From positions 868,001 to 932,000 of the forward strand of contig NZ_JBKFFP010000001.1 in assembly GCF_046506625.1 (NCBI RefSeq): 64,000 nt of DNA, written 5' to 3'. The stretch's first letter is position 1. Each line of letters opens with the position of its first letter. Shown here piece by piece: positions 47,608 to 56,451 of this stretch. A program made the position numbers and the translations under genes. This DNA is from Zhengella sedimenti. GTDB taxonomy: Bacteria; Pseudomonadota; Alphaproteobacteria; Rhizobiales; Rhizobiaceae. The notes under the pieces were generated by a model. That model worked only from the letters and a program-made list of their open reading frames with translations. It was not told the DNA's origin and did not search any database.

Positions 47608-48141
47608 ATGACAGACGCTGCGATCCCTGCCCATGATCCGGGCGCCGTCCCCGGCATGTCCGCCCATGATCTTCTGCCGCCGGACCTGATCGCCCTGGCG
47701 CAGGGCGGCGTCAGCGTCGTCATCGGGTGCTGCGACCTCGCCGGCAACCCGCTGTCCGGAGTGGGGCTCGGCGCGCGGGTCGACCATGCCGGCTGCATGA
47801 GGGTCTTTGCAAAAAGGGCAACGAATGCGCCGCTTCTGGCGGCCATCGCCGCCGGGGCGAAACTGGCGGTGACGTTCAGCCGCGCCATCGACCATGCGTC
47901 GTTCCAGGTGAAGGCGCATGGCGGCGTGGTGGGCGACGCCGATCCCGGCGATCACCCCGAAATCCTGCGCCAATGCATGGTCTTCCGTGACGAACTCATC
48001 GAAATCGGCCTGCCGCCGCAGGTGGCCGGAAGCTGGGCCAATGCCGACCTGGGCGACGTGGTGTCGATCGCATTCCGGCCCTGCCAGGCTTTCATGCAAA
48101 CGCCAGGCCCCGGCGCCGGCGGCCCGGTGACAACGCCATGA
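47608..48141 (+). CDS. Pyridoxamine-phosphate-oxidase-fold protein
   Basis: In this 177-residue protein the text LAQGGVSVVIGCCDLAGNPL, then KAHGGVVGDADPGDHPEILR, fits the split-barrel flavin-binding PNPOx fold (short, with one barrel). The end runs into the next gene with an ATGA overlap, so the two are translated together and may form one complex. The start at 47608 is a choice; MSAHDLLPPD at 47656 is a possible alternative. Substrate unknown. Confidence 0.7.
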   Translation: MTDAAIPAHDPGAVPGMSAHDLLPPDLIALAQGGVSVVIGCCDLAGNPLSGVGLGARVDHAGCMRVFAKRATNAPLLAAIAAGAKLAVTFSRAIDHASFQVKAHGGVVGDADPGDHPEILRQCMVFRDELIEIGLPPQVAGSWANADLGDVVSIAFRPCQAFMQTPGPGAGGPVTTP

Positions 48142-49496
48142 CAACGGTCGACATCAAGCCGCTGCGCCGGTCGATGGAGGGAATCGTCGCTGCCGTTCTG
48201 ACGACCTGCGACGCCGAGGGCATGCCCAATGTTTCCATGATCTCGCAGGTGCACTTCGTCGACAGCGACCATGTCGCGCTCAGCTACCAGTTCTTCAACA
48301 AGACGCGGCGCAACGTGCTGGCAACGCGCAAGGCTTCGGTCATGATCACCGATCCGGTCACGCTGGTCACGCACCGTCTGGCACTTCACTTCGTCGAGAC
48401 GCAGAGCAAGGGGCCGGTTTTCGAAACCATGCGGGCGAAACTCGCCGGCATCGCGTCCCACCATGGCATGGACGGGATCTTCCGGCTGCTAGGCGCCGAC
48501 ATCTACCGCGTCACGGCGGTCGAGGAGGTGGAATGCTGGCAATTGCTGCCCGAGCCGCCGGCCCATCAGTTGCTGGCGAACCTGCGCGCCTGCCAGGACG
48601 GTCTGGAGGGCTGCGATGATCTGGAGGACCTGCTGGAAACAGCGCTGGCCGGCCTCGAACGGCATTTCGGCATCCGCTATGCGATGGTCCTGATGGCGGA
48701 AGCGGAGGCGGAGCGTCTCTACACGGTGGCGTCGCGCGGCTACGCACATTCCGGCATCGGCTCGGAAGTGGCGTTCGGCGAGGGCGTGATCGGTGTCGCG
48801 GCGCGCGAGAAGGCGCCGATCCGCATCGGCCACATGACGATGGAATACCGCTACGGGGCGGCCATGGTGCATACCGCGAGGCGCGCGGGCATCCTCAGTG
48901 GCGTGCCGACGGAAATCCCGTTTCCCGGCCTGAAAAACCCGCGCAGCCAGATCGCCCTGCCCATCCTGCTCAAGAAAGAACTGCTCGGCATCCTTTTCGC
49001 CGAAGCCGAGGAGACCATGCGCTTCGGCTATGACGAGGAGGATGCGCTGATGTTGCTGGCCGGCCACCTGGGCCTTCTGGCCGGCATGCTGAAGGACGAC
49101 AGCATCGCGGCCGAGACGTCGGACGGGCCGCATCCCGTCGCGCCGGATGGCGTGGTGACGGTGCGATACCACGCGCCGGACCAGAGCGTCTTCATCGGTC
49201 ATGACTACCTCATCAAGGGGGTTGCCGGCGCGATCCTCTGGCGCGTGCTCGGCGAGTTCAGGGATACCGGCCGGACGGATTTCACCACGCGCGAACTTCG
49301 CATCGACCCGGCACTGCGCCTGCCCGAACATGCCGAGAACCTCGATGCCCGCCTCATCCTTCTGCGCAAGCGGCTGGAGGAAAGGCAGGCCTGCCTGCGC
49401 ATCGAGAAAAGCGGGCGCGGGCGCTTCCGGCTCGTCGCCCATTGCAGGCTGAAGCTGGAAAACCTGGCTGCTGCGCAGGCCCTGTCGGCCGAATAG
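48138..49496 (+). CDS. PNPOx–GAF–winged-helix multidomain protein
   Basis: This 452-residue cytoplasmic protein has an N-terminal PNPOx barrel (residues ~1–140: GIVAAVLTTCDAEGMPNVSM, SYQFFNKTRRNVLATRKASV). A GAF domain follows at about residues 170–310 (LLETALAGLERHFGIRYAMV, SEVAFGEGVIGVAAREKAPI). The C-terminal segment (VGAILWRVLGEF-like text, then FTTRELRIDPALRLPEHAEN) resembles a small winged helix. The combination suggests a redox- or ligand-sensing regulator. It overlaps the shorter PNPOx gene by four bases. Confidence 0.75.
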   Translation: MTTVDIKPLRRSMEGIVAAVLTTCDAEGMPNVSMISQVHFVDSDHVALSYQFFNKTRRNVLATRKASVMITDPVTLVTHRLALHFVETQSKGPVFETMRAKLAGIASHHGMDGIFRLLGADIYRVTAVEEVECWQLLPEPPAHQLLANLRACQDGLEGCDDLEDLLETALAGLERHFGIRYAMVLMAEAEAERLYTVASRGYAHSGIGSEVAFGEGVIGVAAREKAPIRIGHMTMEYRYGAAMVHTARRAGILSGVPTEIPFPGLKNPRSQIALPILLKKELLGILFAEAEETMRFGYDEEDALMLLAGHLGLLAGMLKDDSIAAETSDGPHPVAPDGVVTVRYHAPDQSVFIGHDYLIKGVAGAILWRVLGEFRDTGRTDFTTRELRIDPALRLPEHAENLDARLILLRKRLEERQACLRIEKSGRGRFRLVAHCRLKLENLAAAQALSAE

Positions 49497-49712
49497 TATT
49501 CTTTTAGCATTTCGCGATGAAAGTCTTAGCAGGCGCACCCGGCCGCCTGCCTGTATCTCATCCGCCATGCACCGGGCCGGCCCTGACGGGCGGTCCCGAT
49601 GCCGGTGCCGCGCGCAAGGCGGCATTTTCAGTCGAAAAGAGTGACCACGGAACGCCGCGCTGCAAAGCCATCGCGCTAGCGTGCGGAGCCGTCAAGACAC
49701 GGATGAGAGAAC

Positions 49713-51095
49713 ATGGACTTTCAGGAACTCAAGCGCGGCCTGCATGGCGCCGCCATCGAAATCTTCGATCCGGCCTCCCGCCAGGCCTGCGCCGACCTGG
49801 TCTGGAACGGCCGCAAGCCGGACCTCGTGCCCCGCTATGTGGTTCGGGCCGAAACGCCCGGCGATGTGCAGAAGGCAGTTGCCTTTGCCCGCGCCAACGG
49901 CCTTTCGGTTTCGCCACGCGGCGGCGGCCACAACTTCACCGGCATCGCGCTGAAAGGCGATGTCATCGTCGATGTCAGTGCGCTCGACCATCTGCAGATC
50001 GACGTGAAGACAGGGACGGCCCTTGCCGGCCCCGGCGTGACCAACGAGCGGCTTGCCGCGGCATTGTCGCGCCACGGGCTGGCCTTTCCCGTCGGCCATT
50101 GCGCCACGGTACCTGTCAGCGGCTATCTGCTCGGCGGCGGGGTGGGCTGGAATTCCGGCGCCTGGGGCATCGCCTGCTTCTCGGTCACCGGCGTCGACGT
50201 CGTTCTCGCCGACGGCCGGCTCGTCCATGCCGACGAAGACAATCACTCCGACATCCTTTGGGCGGCGCGTGGGGCCGGACCGGAGTTCTTCGGCGTCGTG
50301 ACCGGCTACCGGCTGCGTCTCTACGAGGCCCCGAAAGCCATCCTCTCCAGCGTCCACGTTCATGCGCCCGCGGACGCCCGTGCCGTCGGCGAATGGGCGG
50401 AAGCCGCGATCAGCCGGATGCCCGCGAATCTGGAATTCACGGTGAAGGTGTCGTCGCCGCCGCCGGAAGCCAATGCCCCGCAGGGCGCGTTCGTGCTCGC
50501 TGTCATCGCCACGGCTTTCGGTACAAGTGAAACGGATGCAGGGTCGATTCTGGACGAGCTGTTCGCCGATGCCCCGGCCACCGCGCTGCAACGCATGGAC
50601 GCCATGCCAACGCCCTTCGACGCGCTCTACCAACTGACCTCGGTCTCGACGCCGAAAGGCAAACGTTACGCCGTCGATACGCTGTGGTCGGATGCGTCCT
50701 TCGCCATGGTGCTGGAGAGCATCGTGAGCGATTTCGCCCGGCGGCCATCGGCGGATTCCTTCGCCCTTGTCGCGCTGCGCTCGCCGCAGTCGCAGGCACC
50801 CGGCGACGCGGCGTTCTCGCGTATCGGGCGCGTCTTCGCCAGCATCTACACGATCTGGGACAGGGAGGACGCCGACGCGGCCAACATGGCCTGGCTGCGC
50901 CAGACCATGGGCGCCGTCGAGCCTGCCGCGACGGGCACCTATGTCGGTGAATCCGACCTGGAGCGCGAAGGCAGGCCCGTCTCGATCCATTCCCCGGCAG
51001 CGGCGGCGCGCCTGGCCGCCCTGCGCCTTCGCCACGATCCGGAAGGCCGGTTCCGTTCGCTGGCCGGCTTTGCCCGCGGCCGCGCGGCGGCCTGA
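49713..51095 (+). CDS. FAD-linked oxidoreductase (PCMH/BBE type)
   Basis: This 460-residue enzyme has the PCMH FAD-binding domain in the first 200 residues: YVVRAETPGDVQKAVAFARA, then VSPRGGGHNFTGIALKGDVI and PVGHCATVPVSGYLLGGGVG. The two positions used for covalent flavin attachment in some relatives lie there: His in GGGHN and Cys in GHCATV, so bicovalent flavin is possible. The C-terminal end (RLAALRLRHDPEGRFR) is the BBE substrate part. The substrate is unknown. Stands alone, 216 bp after the PNPOx pair. Confidence 0.88.
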   Translation: MDFQELKRGLHGAAIEIFDPASRQACADLVWNGRKPDLVPRYVVRAETPGDVQKAVAFARANGLSVSPRGGGHNFTGIALKGDVIVDVSALDHLQIDVKTGTALAGPGVTNERLAAALSRHGLAFPVGHCATVPVSGYLLGGGVGWNSGAWGIACFSVTGVDVVLADGRLVHADEDNHSDILWAARGAGPEFFGVVTGYRLRLYEAPKAILSSVHVHAPADARAVGEWAEAAISRMPANLEFTVKVSSPPPEANAPQGAFVLAVIATAFGTSETDAGSILDELFADAPATALQRMDAMPTPFDALYQLTSVSTPKGKRYAVDTLWSDASFAMVLESIVSDFARRPSADSFALVALRSPQSQAPGDAAFSRIGRVFASIYTIWDREDADAANMAWLRQTMGAVEPAATGTYVGESDLEREGRPVSIHSPAAAARLAALRLRHDPEGRFRSLAGFARGRAAA

Positions 51096-51210
51096 GCGAT
51101 GCCTGGGGCAGGGCCATGGGAAGCGGGCAGGTGGCAGGCCAACTCGATTGCGGAGCCGGCCTCCGGGATCGAAACCGGTCCGGCGGACGGTTTCCATCGA
51201 ACCCGATCGC

Positions 51211-51241
51211 TTGACCTTCCAGCAACCTGAACGTCTAAATG
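51211..51241 (+). promoter_or_regulatory. CueR-type promoter outside the island
   Basis: TTGACC at 51211, a 19-bp spacer nearly identical to that at 30204, then TAAATG at 51236. The ATG at 51248 follows after 6 nt. Confidence 0.8.
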
Positions 51242-51247
51242 GCGTCC

Positions 51248-51595
51248 ATGCGCACTGCCCTGCTTCTGCTTTCCGTCCTGCTGCTGGCCACTTTTCATCC
51301 GGCCGGCAAGGCCGCCTTGGGCGGACAAGCGATGGACCATGGCGCGGCCGTCTCCGGCCAGGCCGGCCATCACACAGCCGGGCTCCGCGAGCAGGCGGAG
51401 TCCGGTGGTGCGTGCTGTCCGGGCATGGCCGCAGGCCAGGCGGGTGATGCCCAATGCCCCGCCGATTGCGCCGGCCTTGTGCCGATCATGGCCGTCATGC
51501 CTCCTGCGACCGGGCCTGCCGCCAATCGCGAATCCGCCCCGGCGGCCTCTTCCCTGGTGCAGCAGGCGCCCTTGAGACCGCCGATCCCTGCCTGA
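51248..51595 (+). CDS. Small secreted Cys/His-rich protein, CCPGMA family (intact copy)
   Basis: This 115-residue protein has a signal peptide (MRTALLLLSVLLLATFHPAG) and a mature part with His residues (MDHGAAVSGQAGHHTAGL), the motif GACCPGMAAG, two more Cys (DAQCPADCAG) and the end PLRPPIPA. It is the intact counterpart of the frameshifted frame at 30232 and a distant relative of the 33827 gene. I chose the ATG at 51248 over 51239 for the constant 6-nt distance to the -10 element. Expected in the periplasm, function unknown. Confidence 0.75.
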   Translation: MRTALLLLSVLLLATFHPAGKAALGGQAMDHGAAVSGQAGHHTAGLREQAESGGACCPGMAAGQAGDAQCPADCAGLVPIMAVMPPATGPAANRESAPAASSLVQQAPLRPPIPA

Positions 51596-51659
51596 CCCTG
51601 CCATTGCGTCCGGACGTCCGGATGCCTTGCCAATCACGGGACAGAAAGGGTTTTGATTA

Positions 51660-52223
51660 ATGAACAGACGCTCCCTCCTTGCCGGGCTCACCGCAATGCT
51701 CGCAATGCCGGCCGCCGCACAGGCTCATCAGGCCAAACAGCGCAAAAGCTTCACGCTCGATCCGCGGTTCGAGCCGCGCATGGTGGAATTCTCCGGTCAT
51801 GAACCGGGAACGATCGTGATCGATACCGCCAACCACTTCCTTTACCTGGTGACCGGTGACGGAGAGGCGCGCCGCTATGGCGTCGGTGTCGGAAGGGCGG
51901 GTCTGGCCTTCAAGGGATCGGCCGTCGTCGGCCGCAAGGCGAAATGGCCCGCATGGCGTCCGACCGACAACATGATCCGGCGCAACCCGCGCCGCTATGC
52001 GCGCTATGCCAGGGGCGTGCCGGGCGGCCCCGGAAACCCGCTCGGTGCCCGCGCGCTCTATCTCTATCGCGGCGAGCGCGACACGATGTTCCGCATCCAT
52101 GGAACGACCGAGCCGTCCTCCATTGGCCGTTCGGTGTCAAACGGCTGCATCCGCATGATCAACGAACACGTCGAGGACCTTTACGAGCGCGTGCCGGTCG
52201 GCACCCGCGTGGTCGTGATGTGA
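51660..52223 (+). CDS. L,D-transpeptidase (YkuD family)
   Basis: This 187-residue periplasmic enzyme forms 3-3 peptidoglycan cross-links or anchors proteins to the wall. A Tat-like or Sec signal peptide (MNRRSLLAGLTAMLAMPAAA) is followed by the YkuD domain from about residue 50 (GTIVIDTANHFLYLV). The catalytic motif is complete: His in FRIHGTTEPSSIG and Cys163 in SVSNGCIRM. It sits between the small copper-related gene and the DUF411 remnant, and may be part of the same transcript from 51211. Confidence 0.93.
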   Translation: MNRRSLLAGLTAMLAMPAAAQAHQAKQRKSFTLDPRFEPRMVEFSGHEPGTIVIDTANHFLYLVTGDGEARRYGVGVGRAGLAFKGSAVVGRKAKWPAWRPTDNMIRRNPRRYARYARGVPGGPGNPLGARALYLYRGERDTMFRIHGTTEPSSIGRSVSNGCIRMINEHVEDLYERVPVGTRVVVM

Positions 52224-52236
52224 GGCGGGAAGACCT

Positions 52237-52400
52237 ATGAACGCGTTCAGGCAGTAACTCCTTGCCCTTTCCGTGCCCGGCGCCATGGCGGCGCCGGGCA
52301 TCGCTGCCGGAGCCGGGCCCGGAAGACCGTCCACAAGCCGCTCCGGTTCGGCTGCTGCGCGGTCTGGGCCGATGCGGTGAAGGCGGCCGGCTTTCCGGGC
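52237..52400 (+). pseudogene. Decayed copy of the DUF411 gene
   Basis: The sequence aligns with the first ~160 bp of the DUF411 gene at 30403: the start ATGAACGCGTTCAGG, the signal-peptide part ccttgccctttcc, then gtctgggccgatgcggtgaa near the end. Codon 7 is a TAA stop, the C-G-C-C metal site is damaged, one base is lost in the middle, and the rest of the gene is absent. Confidence 0.8.
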
Positions 52401-52408
52401 GCGTGAAT

Positions 52409-52582
52409 TCAAAGCCCTTCGCGGCATTCGGCGATCACCTTGAGCGCCAGGGCCGGATCGTCCAGCGTCTCGGCAAGCGCCAGCGCCACCTTGGCCAGAT
52501 AGACCTCGCCAAGCTCCGGCCCGGCCGCGTCGATGGCATTGGCGAGTGCGTCATAGATCGTCTCGAACTGTTCGGTCGTCAT
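52409..52582 (-). CDS. DUF2783 small protein
   Basis: This 57-residue protein reads MTTEQFETIYDALANAIDAA, then GPELGEVYLAKVALALAETL and DDPALALKVIAECREGL; the text fits DUF2783, a family found beside FAD monooxygenases of aromatic pathways. Its ATG overlaps the stop of the monooxygenase as ATGA. Confidence 0.8.
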   Translation of the reverse strand: MTTEQFETIYDALANAIDAAGPELGEVYLAKVALALAETLDDPALALKVIAECREGL

Positions 52583-54183
52583 GCGTGTTCCTCCTCACGG
52601 GCGAGGATGCGGGACAGGGCTTCACGCACCGCGTCCGGACGGGCGTGGCGCCAGCGCGCGGCGATGTGGAGGTCCGGCCGGACGAGATAGGCGGTGCCCT
52701 CGATGGCGGAGAAACGGGCGGCCGCCGGGGCTGTCGCGGGCAATGCCACCTGCCGCACGCCCTCCATGGCAGGCAGGTCGATCGCGCCGAAGGTGATCAG
52801 GGTCCATTCGTCGCCGAGACGATCGCTGAGGAATCCATCGTCCAGGGCCGCGTCCGGCAGCATGGTGCCGGGAACCGGCCCGCCGGCGAATCGCGGATCG
52901 TCGGGCGCCGTCGCAGGGCTTCCGGCATAGGTATAGGGTGTCATCTGGCGCGGATTGGCCAGTTGGCCCGCACTTTCGCGGGTCAGCGCCAGCGACAGGG
53001 CCGCATCGCGCATTACCCGCCATCCGTGGCTGGGCGGCGTCATGAAACGGGTGCTCTTGGTCGCATTGGCGAAGACGTCGAGCGTCGCGCCGCGCCGCTC
53101 CGGCGTGTAGCTGTCCAGAAGCGCCTCGCCGGCCTTGCCGTTGATGACTGCGGCGAGTTTCCAGCCGATGTTGTGGCCGTCGGCAATGCCGTTGTTGAGG
53201 CCGCGCACGCCGAAGATGGGCACGATATGGGCGCTGTCGCCGGCAAAGAAGATCCGGCCCTTGCGGTAGTCGTCGAGAAGCAGCGTGTTGGCGGAATAGA
53301 TGCTCCACCATTCCAGGTCCCAGGCGCCTTCATGGCCGATTTCCCTGAGAACGCTGGCAACGGCGGTGCGCACATTCACCTCGCGGGTGGCCTCCTCGGC
53401 GTCCTCGTCGTCGCGCAACTGGTAGTCGATGCGCCAGATGTTGTCGGGCTGGCGATGGATGAGAACGGTGCCGCCCGGCCGCGACACCGGATCGAACAGG
53501 GCGCGGCGGATCGTGGGATAGGCATGGTCCATCTGCACGTCGGCGATGACGTAGCGGCCTTCGTAGTTCGTGCCCTTCAGGCGCAGGCCGCACATGCGCC
53601 GGATCGCGCTCCTGGCACCATCGGCGGCGATGACCCACCGGGCCGGCAGATCGTAGCTGCCGTTCGGGTCGGTGACGGCAAGGCGCACCCCGGCGCCGTC
53701 CTGCACCAGGCCCGTCACCTCGCTCTGCCAGCGCGTCTCGACCAGGTCGCAGGCTGCGACCGCTTCCCACAGGAAGGCCTCGATATACTGCTGCTGGAGA
53801 TTGTACATCGGGCGGAACTTCTCGTCCGCGCTGTCCGGCATGGCGAATTCAAGGATCTGGCGGCCGCGATAGAAGCTGCGGCCCAGCGTCCAGCCGAGTG
53901 ACTTTTCAAGGAACGGGCCGACGACGCCAAGCTGGTCGAGAATGTGGAAGCTCGACCGGGAAATGCAGATGGCGCGGCTGCCGTCATTGAAGGTGGCCTT
54001 GTTGTCGAGAAGGACGCTGCGAACGCCGAAACGGGCCAGGGTGAGGGCGGCGACCATCCCCACGGGGCCCGCGCCGACAATCGCGACCTGCTGCTGCGGC
54101 TCGACCGCCGGGCGCTCAGGGGGCGCGAAACGGGGATAATCGAAATAGAGCGAGTCAAGCTCGCCACGACCTGCTGGGCGCAT
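52579..54183 (-). CDS. FAD-dependent aromatic-ring monooxygenase (MhpA/PheA-like)
   Basis: This 534-residue flavin hydroxylase shows the Rossmann motif VAIVGAGPVGMVAALTLARF near residue 30, the DG motif VIAADGARSAIRRMCGL, and the second FAD site IFFAGDSAHIVPIFGVRGLN, in order. Such enzymes hydroxylate phenolic or related aromatic acids with NADPH and oxygen. The exact substrate is not clear; MhpA-type and 2-polyprenyl-like relatives share these motifs. It is coupled to DUF2783 and divergent from a LuxR gene, 91 bp away. Confidence 0.9.
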   Translation of the reverse strand: MRPAGRGELDSLYFDYPRFAPPERPAVEPQQQVAIVGAGPVGMVAALTLARFGVRSVLLDNKATFNDGSRAICISRSSFHILDQLGVVGPFLEKSLGWTLGRSFYRGRQILEFAMPDSADEKFRPMYNLQQQYIEAFLWEAVAACDLVETRWQSEVTGLVQDGAGVRLAVTDPNGSYDLPARWVIAADGARSAIRRMCGLRLKGTNYEGRYVIADVQMDHAYPTIRRALFDPVSRPGGTVLIHRQPDNIWRIDYQLRDDEDAEEATREVNVRTAVASVLREIGHEGAWDLEWWSIYSANTLLLDDYRKGRIFFAGDSAHIVPIFGVRGLNNGIADGHNIGWKLAAVINGKAGEALLDSYTPERRGATLDVFANATKSTRFMTPPSHGWRVMRDAALSLALTRESAGQLANPRQMTPYTYAGSPATAPDDPRFAGGPVPGTMLPDAALDDGFLSDRLGDEWTLITFGAIDLPAMEGVRQVALPATAPAAARFSAIEGTAYLVRPDLHIAARWRHARPDAVREALSRILAREEEHA

Positions 54184-54274
54184 GTATCACTTCCTCCTTG
54201 CTCCGGTTGACGTATAACGGCCCGGCAGCATCATTTCTGTCCTGTTTTTGGGAGGACACCGCCTGGACACGGCA

Positions 54275-54970
54275 ATGGAAGACCTTCTGGAGTCCATCGA
54301 CCTCTGTCTCGACCGCTCGGGGAACGAGGGGTGGACGGACGCCTTCATCGACCTGGTCGGCAAGACCGGGGCCGACCAGGTGATGGTGTTCAGTTATACG
54401 GCGGATGCGGCGGCGTGCCTGCTGTCGCGAAATTTCCGGATGCAGGCGCTGGGCCGGACGCTGGGCGCGCAATACCTGCGCGGCTGGTTCCGGCAGGACC
54501 CCTTGCATGCGATGGCGCTCGGCATGGAGCCTGGAACGCTCCTGCGCGTCGACAGCCGCGATGTCGCCGACGCCATGTCCCCGGCCTACAGGGCGCGCTT
54601 CTATGACGAGCCGGGCCTTGCGGGAAAGACGGCGCTGGTTGCCGCCGGTTCGTCCCTCAGGCTTGCCGTCAATCTCTATCACGCCGACGAAGCGGGACGG
54701 CAGGTGCCCGAGTCCCTGGAAAAGATCATCGGGCGACTCGCGCTCGCGCATTTCGAGGCCCTTTCGGAACCGGACTATCCGATGCCGCTTGCCGTCCTGT
54801 CGGAGCGCGAGCGCGCTGTGTGTGTCGGCATCCTGTCGGGACGCAAGGCGGAAGCGATCGCCGGCGAACTCGGGGTGGCCGTGACCAGCGTCGTCACCTA
54901 TCGCAAGCGCGCCTACCAGAAGCTCGGCATTTCGTCGCGCGGTTCGCTGTTCGCCTTGTGCGGACGATAG
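54275..54970 (+). CDS. LuxR-family regulator, divergent from the monooxygenase
   Basis: This 231-residue protein has an N-terminal ligand-binding-like part (residues ~1–155, DAFIDLVGKTGADQVMVFSY) and a C-terminal GerE helix-turn-helix (LSERERAVCVGILSGRKAEA, then LGVAVTSVVTYRKRAYQKLG). The front lacks a clear match to the conserved residues of acyl-homoserine-lactone binders, so an aromatic ligand is as likely. The start is uncertain: GGAGGA at 54251 is best spaced for a rare CTG at 54263, while the first ATG is 54275. Confidence 0.8.
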   Translation: MEDLLESIDLCLDRSGNEGWTDAFIDLVGKTGADQVMVFSYTADAAACLLSRNFRMQALGRTLGAQYLRGWFRQDPLHAMALGMEPGTLLRVDSRDVADAMSPAYRARFYDEPGLAGKTALVAAGSSLRLAVNLYHADEAGRQVPESLEKIIGRLALAHFEALSEPDYPMPLAVLSERERAVCVGILSGRKAEAIAGELGVAVTSVVTYRKRAYQKLGISSRGSLFALCGR

Positions 54971-55043
54971 CCGGCCATGCCGGGAGCACGCCCGAAAGCG
55001 GGCTTGCACCCGCGACCGCGCATCGCCCCGGACCCTGCCGCCG

Positions 55044-55481
55044 TCACTCCAGGAGGGGCAGGTTGGCGCAGACGAGTTCACCGTCCCGCGCATTCACCGC
55101 CATGTACCCGTCGATCACGCCGTTGTTGAAATTGTCGGGGTTGCCGGTATCCACGACGACATGAAATTCCCAGACCGGCACCGCGATCCCGGAACAGGCG
55201 CGCAAAGGCCCATCCGTCCGCAAGGCGGTATCGGTGATGATGCGCGCCACCTCCGCCGCCGTTTGTCCGTAAGGATCGCCCATGAGGATGGAGATCGCCC
55301 TCGCGAAGGCCTGGTTCTCGCTCAGATAGGCACCGCCCGGTCCACCGTGGCCCGGCCTGGACGACGCTGCTTCCGCAGGCCGGACCGCCGCGCCGGGCAA
55401 GGCCCACGAGACCGCCAGAATGACGAGGGCCAGGCGCATGAAAAACCCGCCGCGGCCATGGGACTGATCGTTGTTCATCAT
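55044..55481 (-). CDS. Secreted protein of unknown function
   Basis: This 145-residue protein has an N-terminal signal peptide beginning a few residues in (FFMRLALVILAVSWALPGAA). The mature part has QAFARAISILMGDPYGQTAA, two Cys (LRACSGI, ELVCANL) and IAVPVWEFHVVVDTGNPDNF. No family recognised. The ATG at 55481 has AGGA 7 nt upstream; a GTG at 55487 is in frame. Confidence 0.7.
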   Translation of the reverse strand: MMNNDQSHGRGGFFMRLALVILAVSWALPGAAVRPAEAASSRPGHGGPGGAYLSENQAFARAISILMGDPYGQTAAEVARIITDTALRTDGPLRACSGIAVPVWEFHVVVDTGNPDNFNNGVIDGYMAVNARDGELVCANLPLLE

Positions 55482-55583
55482 CGTCACATCCTGGTTTGCC
55501 CGTTATCCGCAACACCATTGTTTGCCAGCGGCCGGCCGGCATTGATCGTTGTCAAGTGTGCGGCTTGCCGCCAGAACGCGCCG

Positions 55584-56438
55584 TCACCGCACGAGCAGGA
55601 CAGGCACCTTGCAGGTGCGCACCATTTCGGTGGTGGTGGAGCCGACGATGAGGCTGCGGATGCGGCTGTGGCCATAGGCGCCCATGACGAGCATCCCGAA
55701 TCCGTCCCGTTCGACCAGCTTGCCGAGTTCCGTGGCGGGTTGCCCCGGCACGATCAGGGTGGCGGCTTCCCTGCCGGCTCCCTGCAGGCGCGCCCTGGCT
55801 TGCGCAAGGGCGTTGCGGCTTTCCGGTGTGTCGGACCCCACCGTGACCAGCGTCACGGCCAGGCCGGTGAACAGCGGGTCGCGGGCGACATGGTCGACCG
55901 CCTTCATCGAAGACGGACCGCCGTCAAGGGCGACCAGGACCGTTTCGACAAGCCTGAAGGCGCGGGATGCCACGAAGACCGGGCGATGGGCCGCGCGCAC
56001 GATCCGTTCGAGGTTCGACCCGAGATGTCCCTTGGCGAAATCGGCCGCCTCGCCGCGCTTGCCGATGACGATCACACGGGCGGTGCCCTCTATTTCGCTG
56101 ATCGCCTCCACGATGTCACCATGGCGCAGGCGGGTGGTGATGCCGGTGACGCCGTGTCGGGCGACGGCGTCACGGGCGTCGTCGAGGATGGCGCGGCCAT
56201 GATGGGCGGCCAGTTTTGCCCGTTGCGCATCCAGTTCCGCCAGTTCCTCCAGCAGCCTGGTGCGCGCGCCGAGGCGGATCGATCCGGACAGGTCCTGCTT
56301 CGCCGGCTCCGCGCGCCGTCCGAGCACATGGACCACCTCGACCGGCGCACCGGTCTGCCGTGCCACCCAGGCGGCGTGGTCGCAAACGCTGGTCGCGTAG
56401 ATCGAAGCATCCACCAGCGCGACTATGTTTCCCGTCAT
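55584..56438 (-). CDS. Tandem UspA-domain universal stress protein
   Basis: This 284-residue protein has two Usp domains: MTGNIVALVDASIYATSVCD to ARVIVIGKRGEAADFAKGHL with LERIVRAAHRPVFV, then VETVLVALDGGPSSMKAVDH to GMLVMGAYGHSRIRSLIVGS with TTEMVRTCKVPVLLV. It lies 13 bp after the SulP transporter and is read from the same operon, a pairing often seen for SulP. GAGAGGAC precedes the ATG at 56438. It is distinct from the Usp at 41983. Confidence 0.92.
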   Translation of the reverse strand: MTGNIVALVDASIYATSVCDHAAWVARQTGAPVEVVHVLGRRAEPAKQDLSGSIRLGARTRLLEELAELDAQRAKLAAHHGRAILDDARDAVARHGVTGITTRLRHGDIVEAISEIEGTARVIVIGKRGEAADFAKGHLGSNLERIVRAAHRPVFVASRAFRLVETVLVALDGGPSSMKAVDHVARDPLFTGLAVTLVTVGSDTPESRNALAQARARLQGAGREAATLIVPGQPATELGKLVERDGFGMLVMGAYGHSRIRSLIVGSTTTEMVRTCKVPVLLVR

Positions 56439-56451
56439 GTCCTCTCTCCCC

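Noticed and set aside
51606..51622. Palindrome tccggacgtccgga after the small secreted gene as a terminator
   Set aside because: No T-run follows, and the transpeptidase gene begins soon after, so read-through is as likely.
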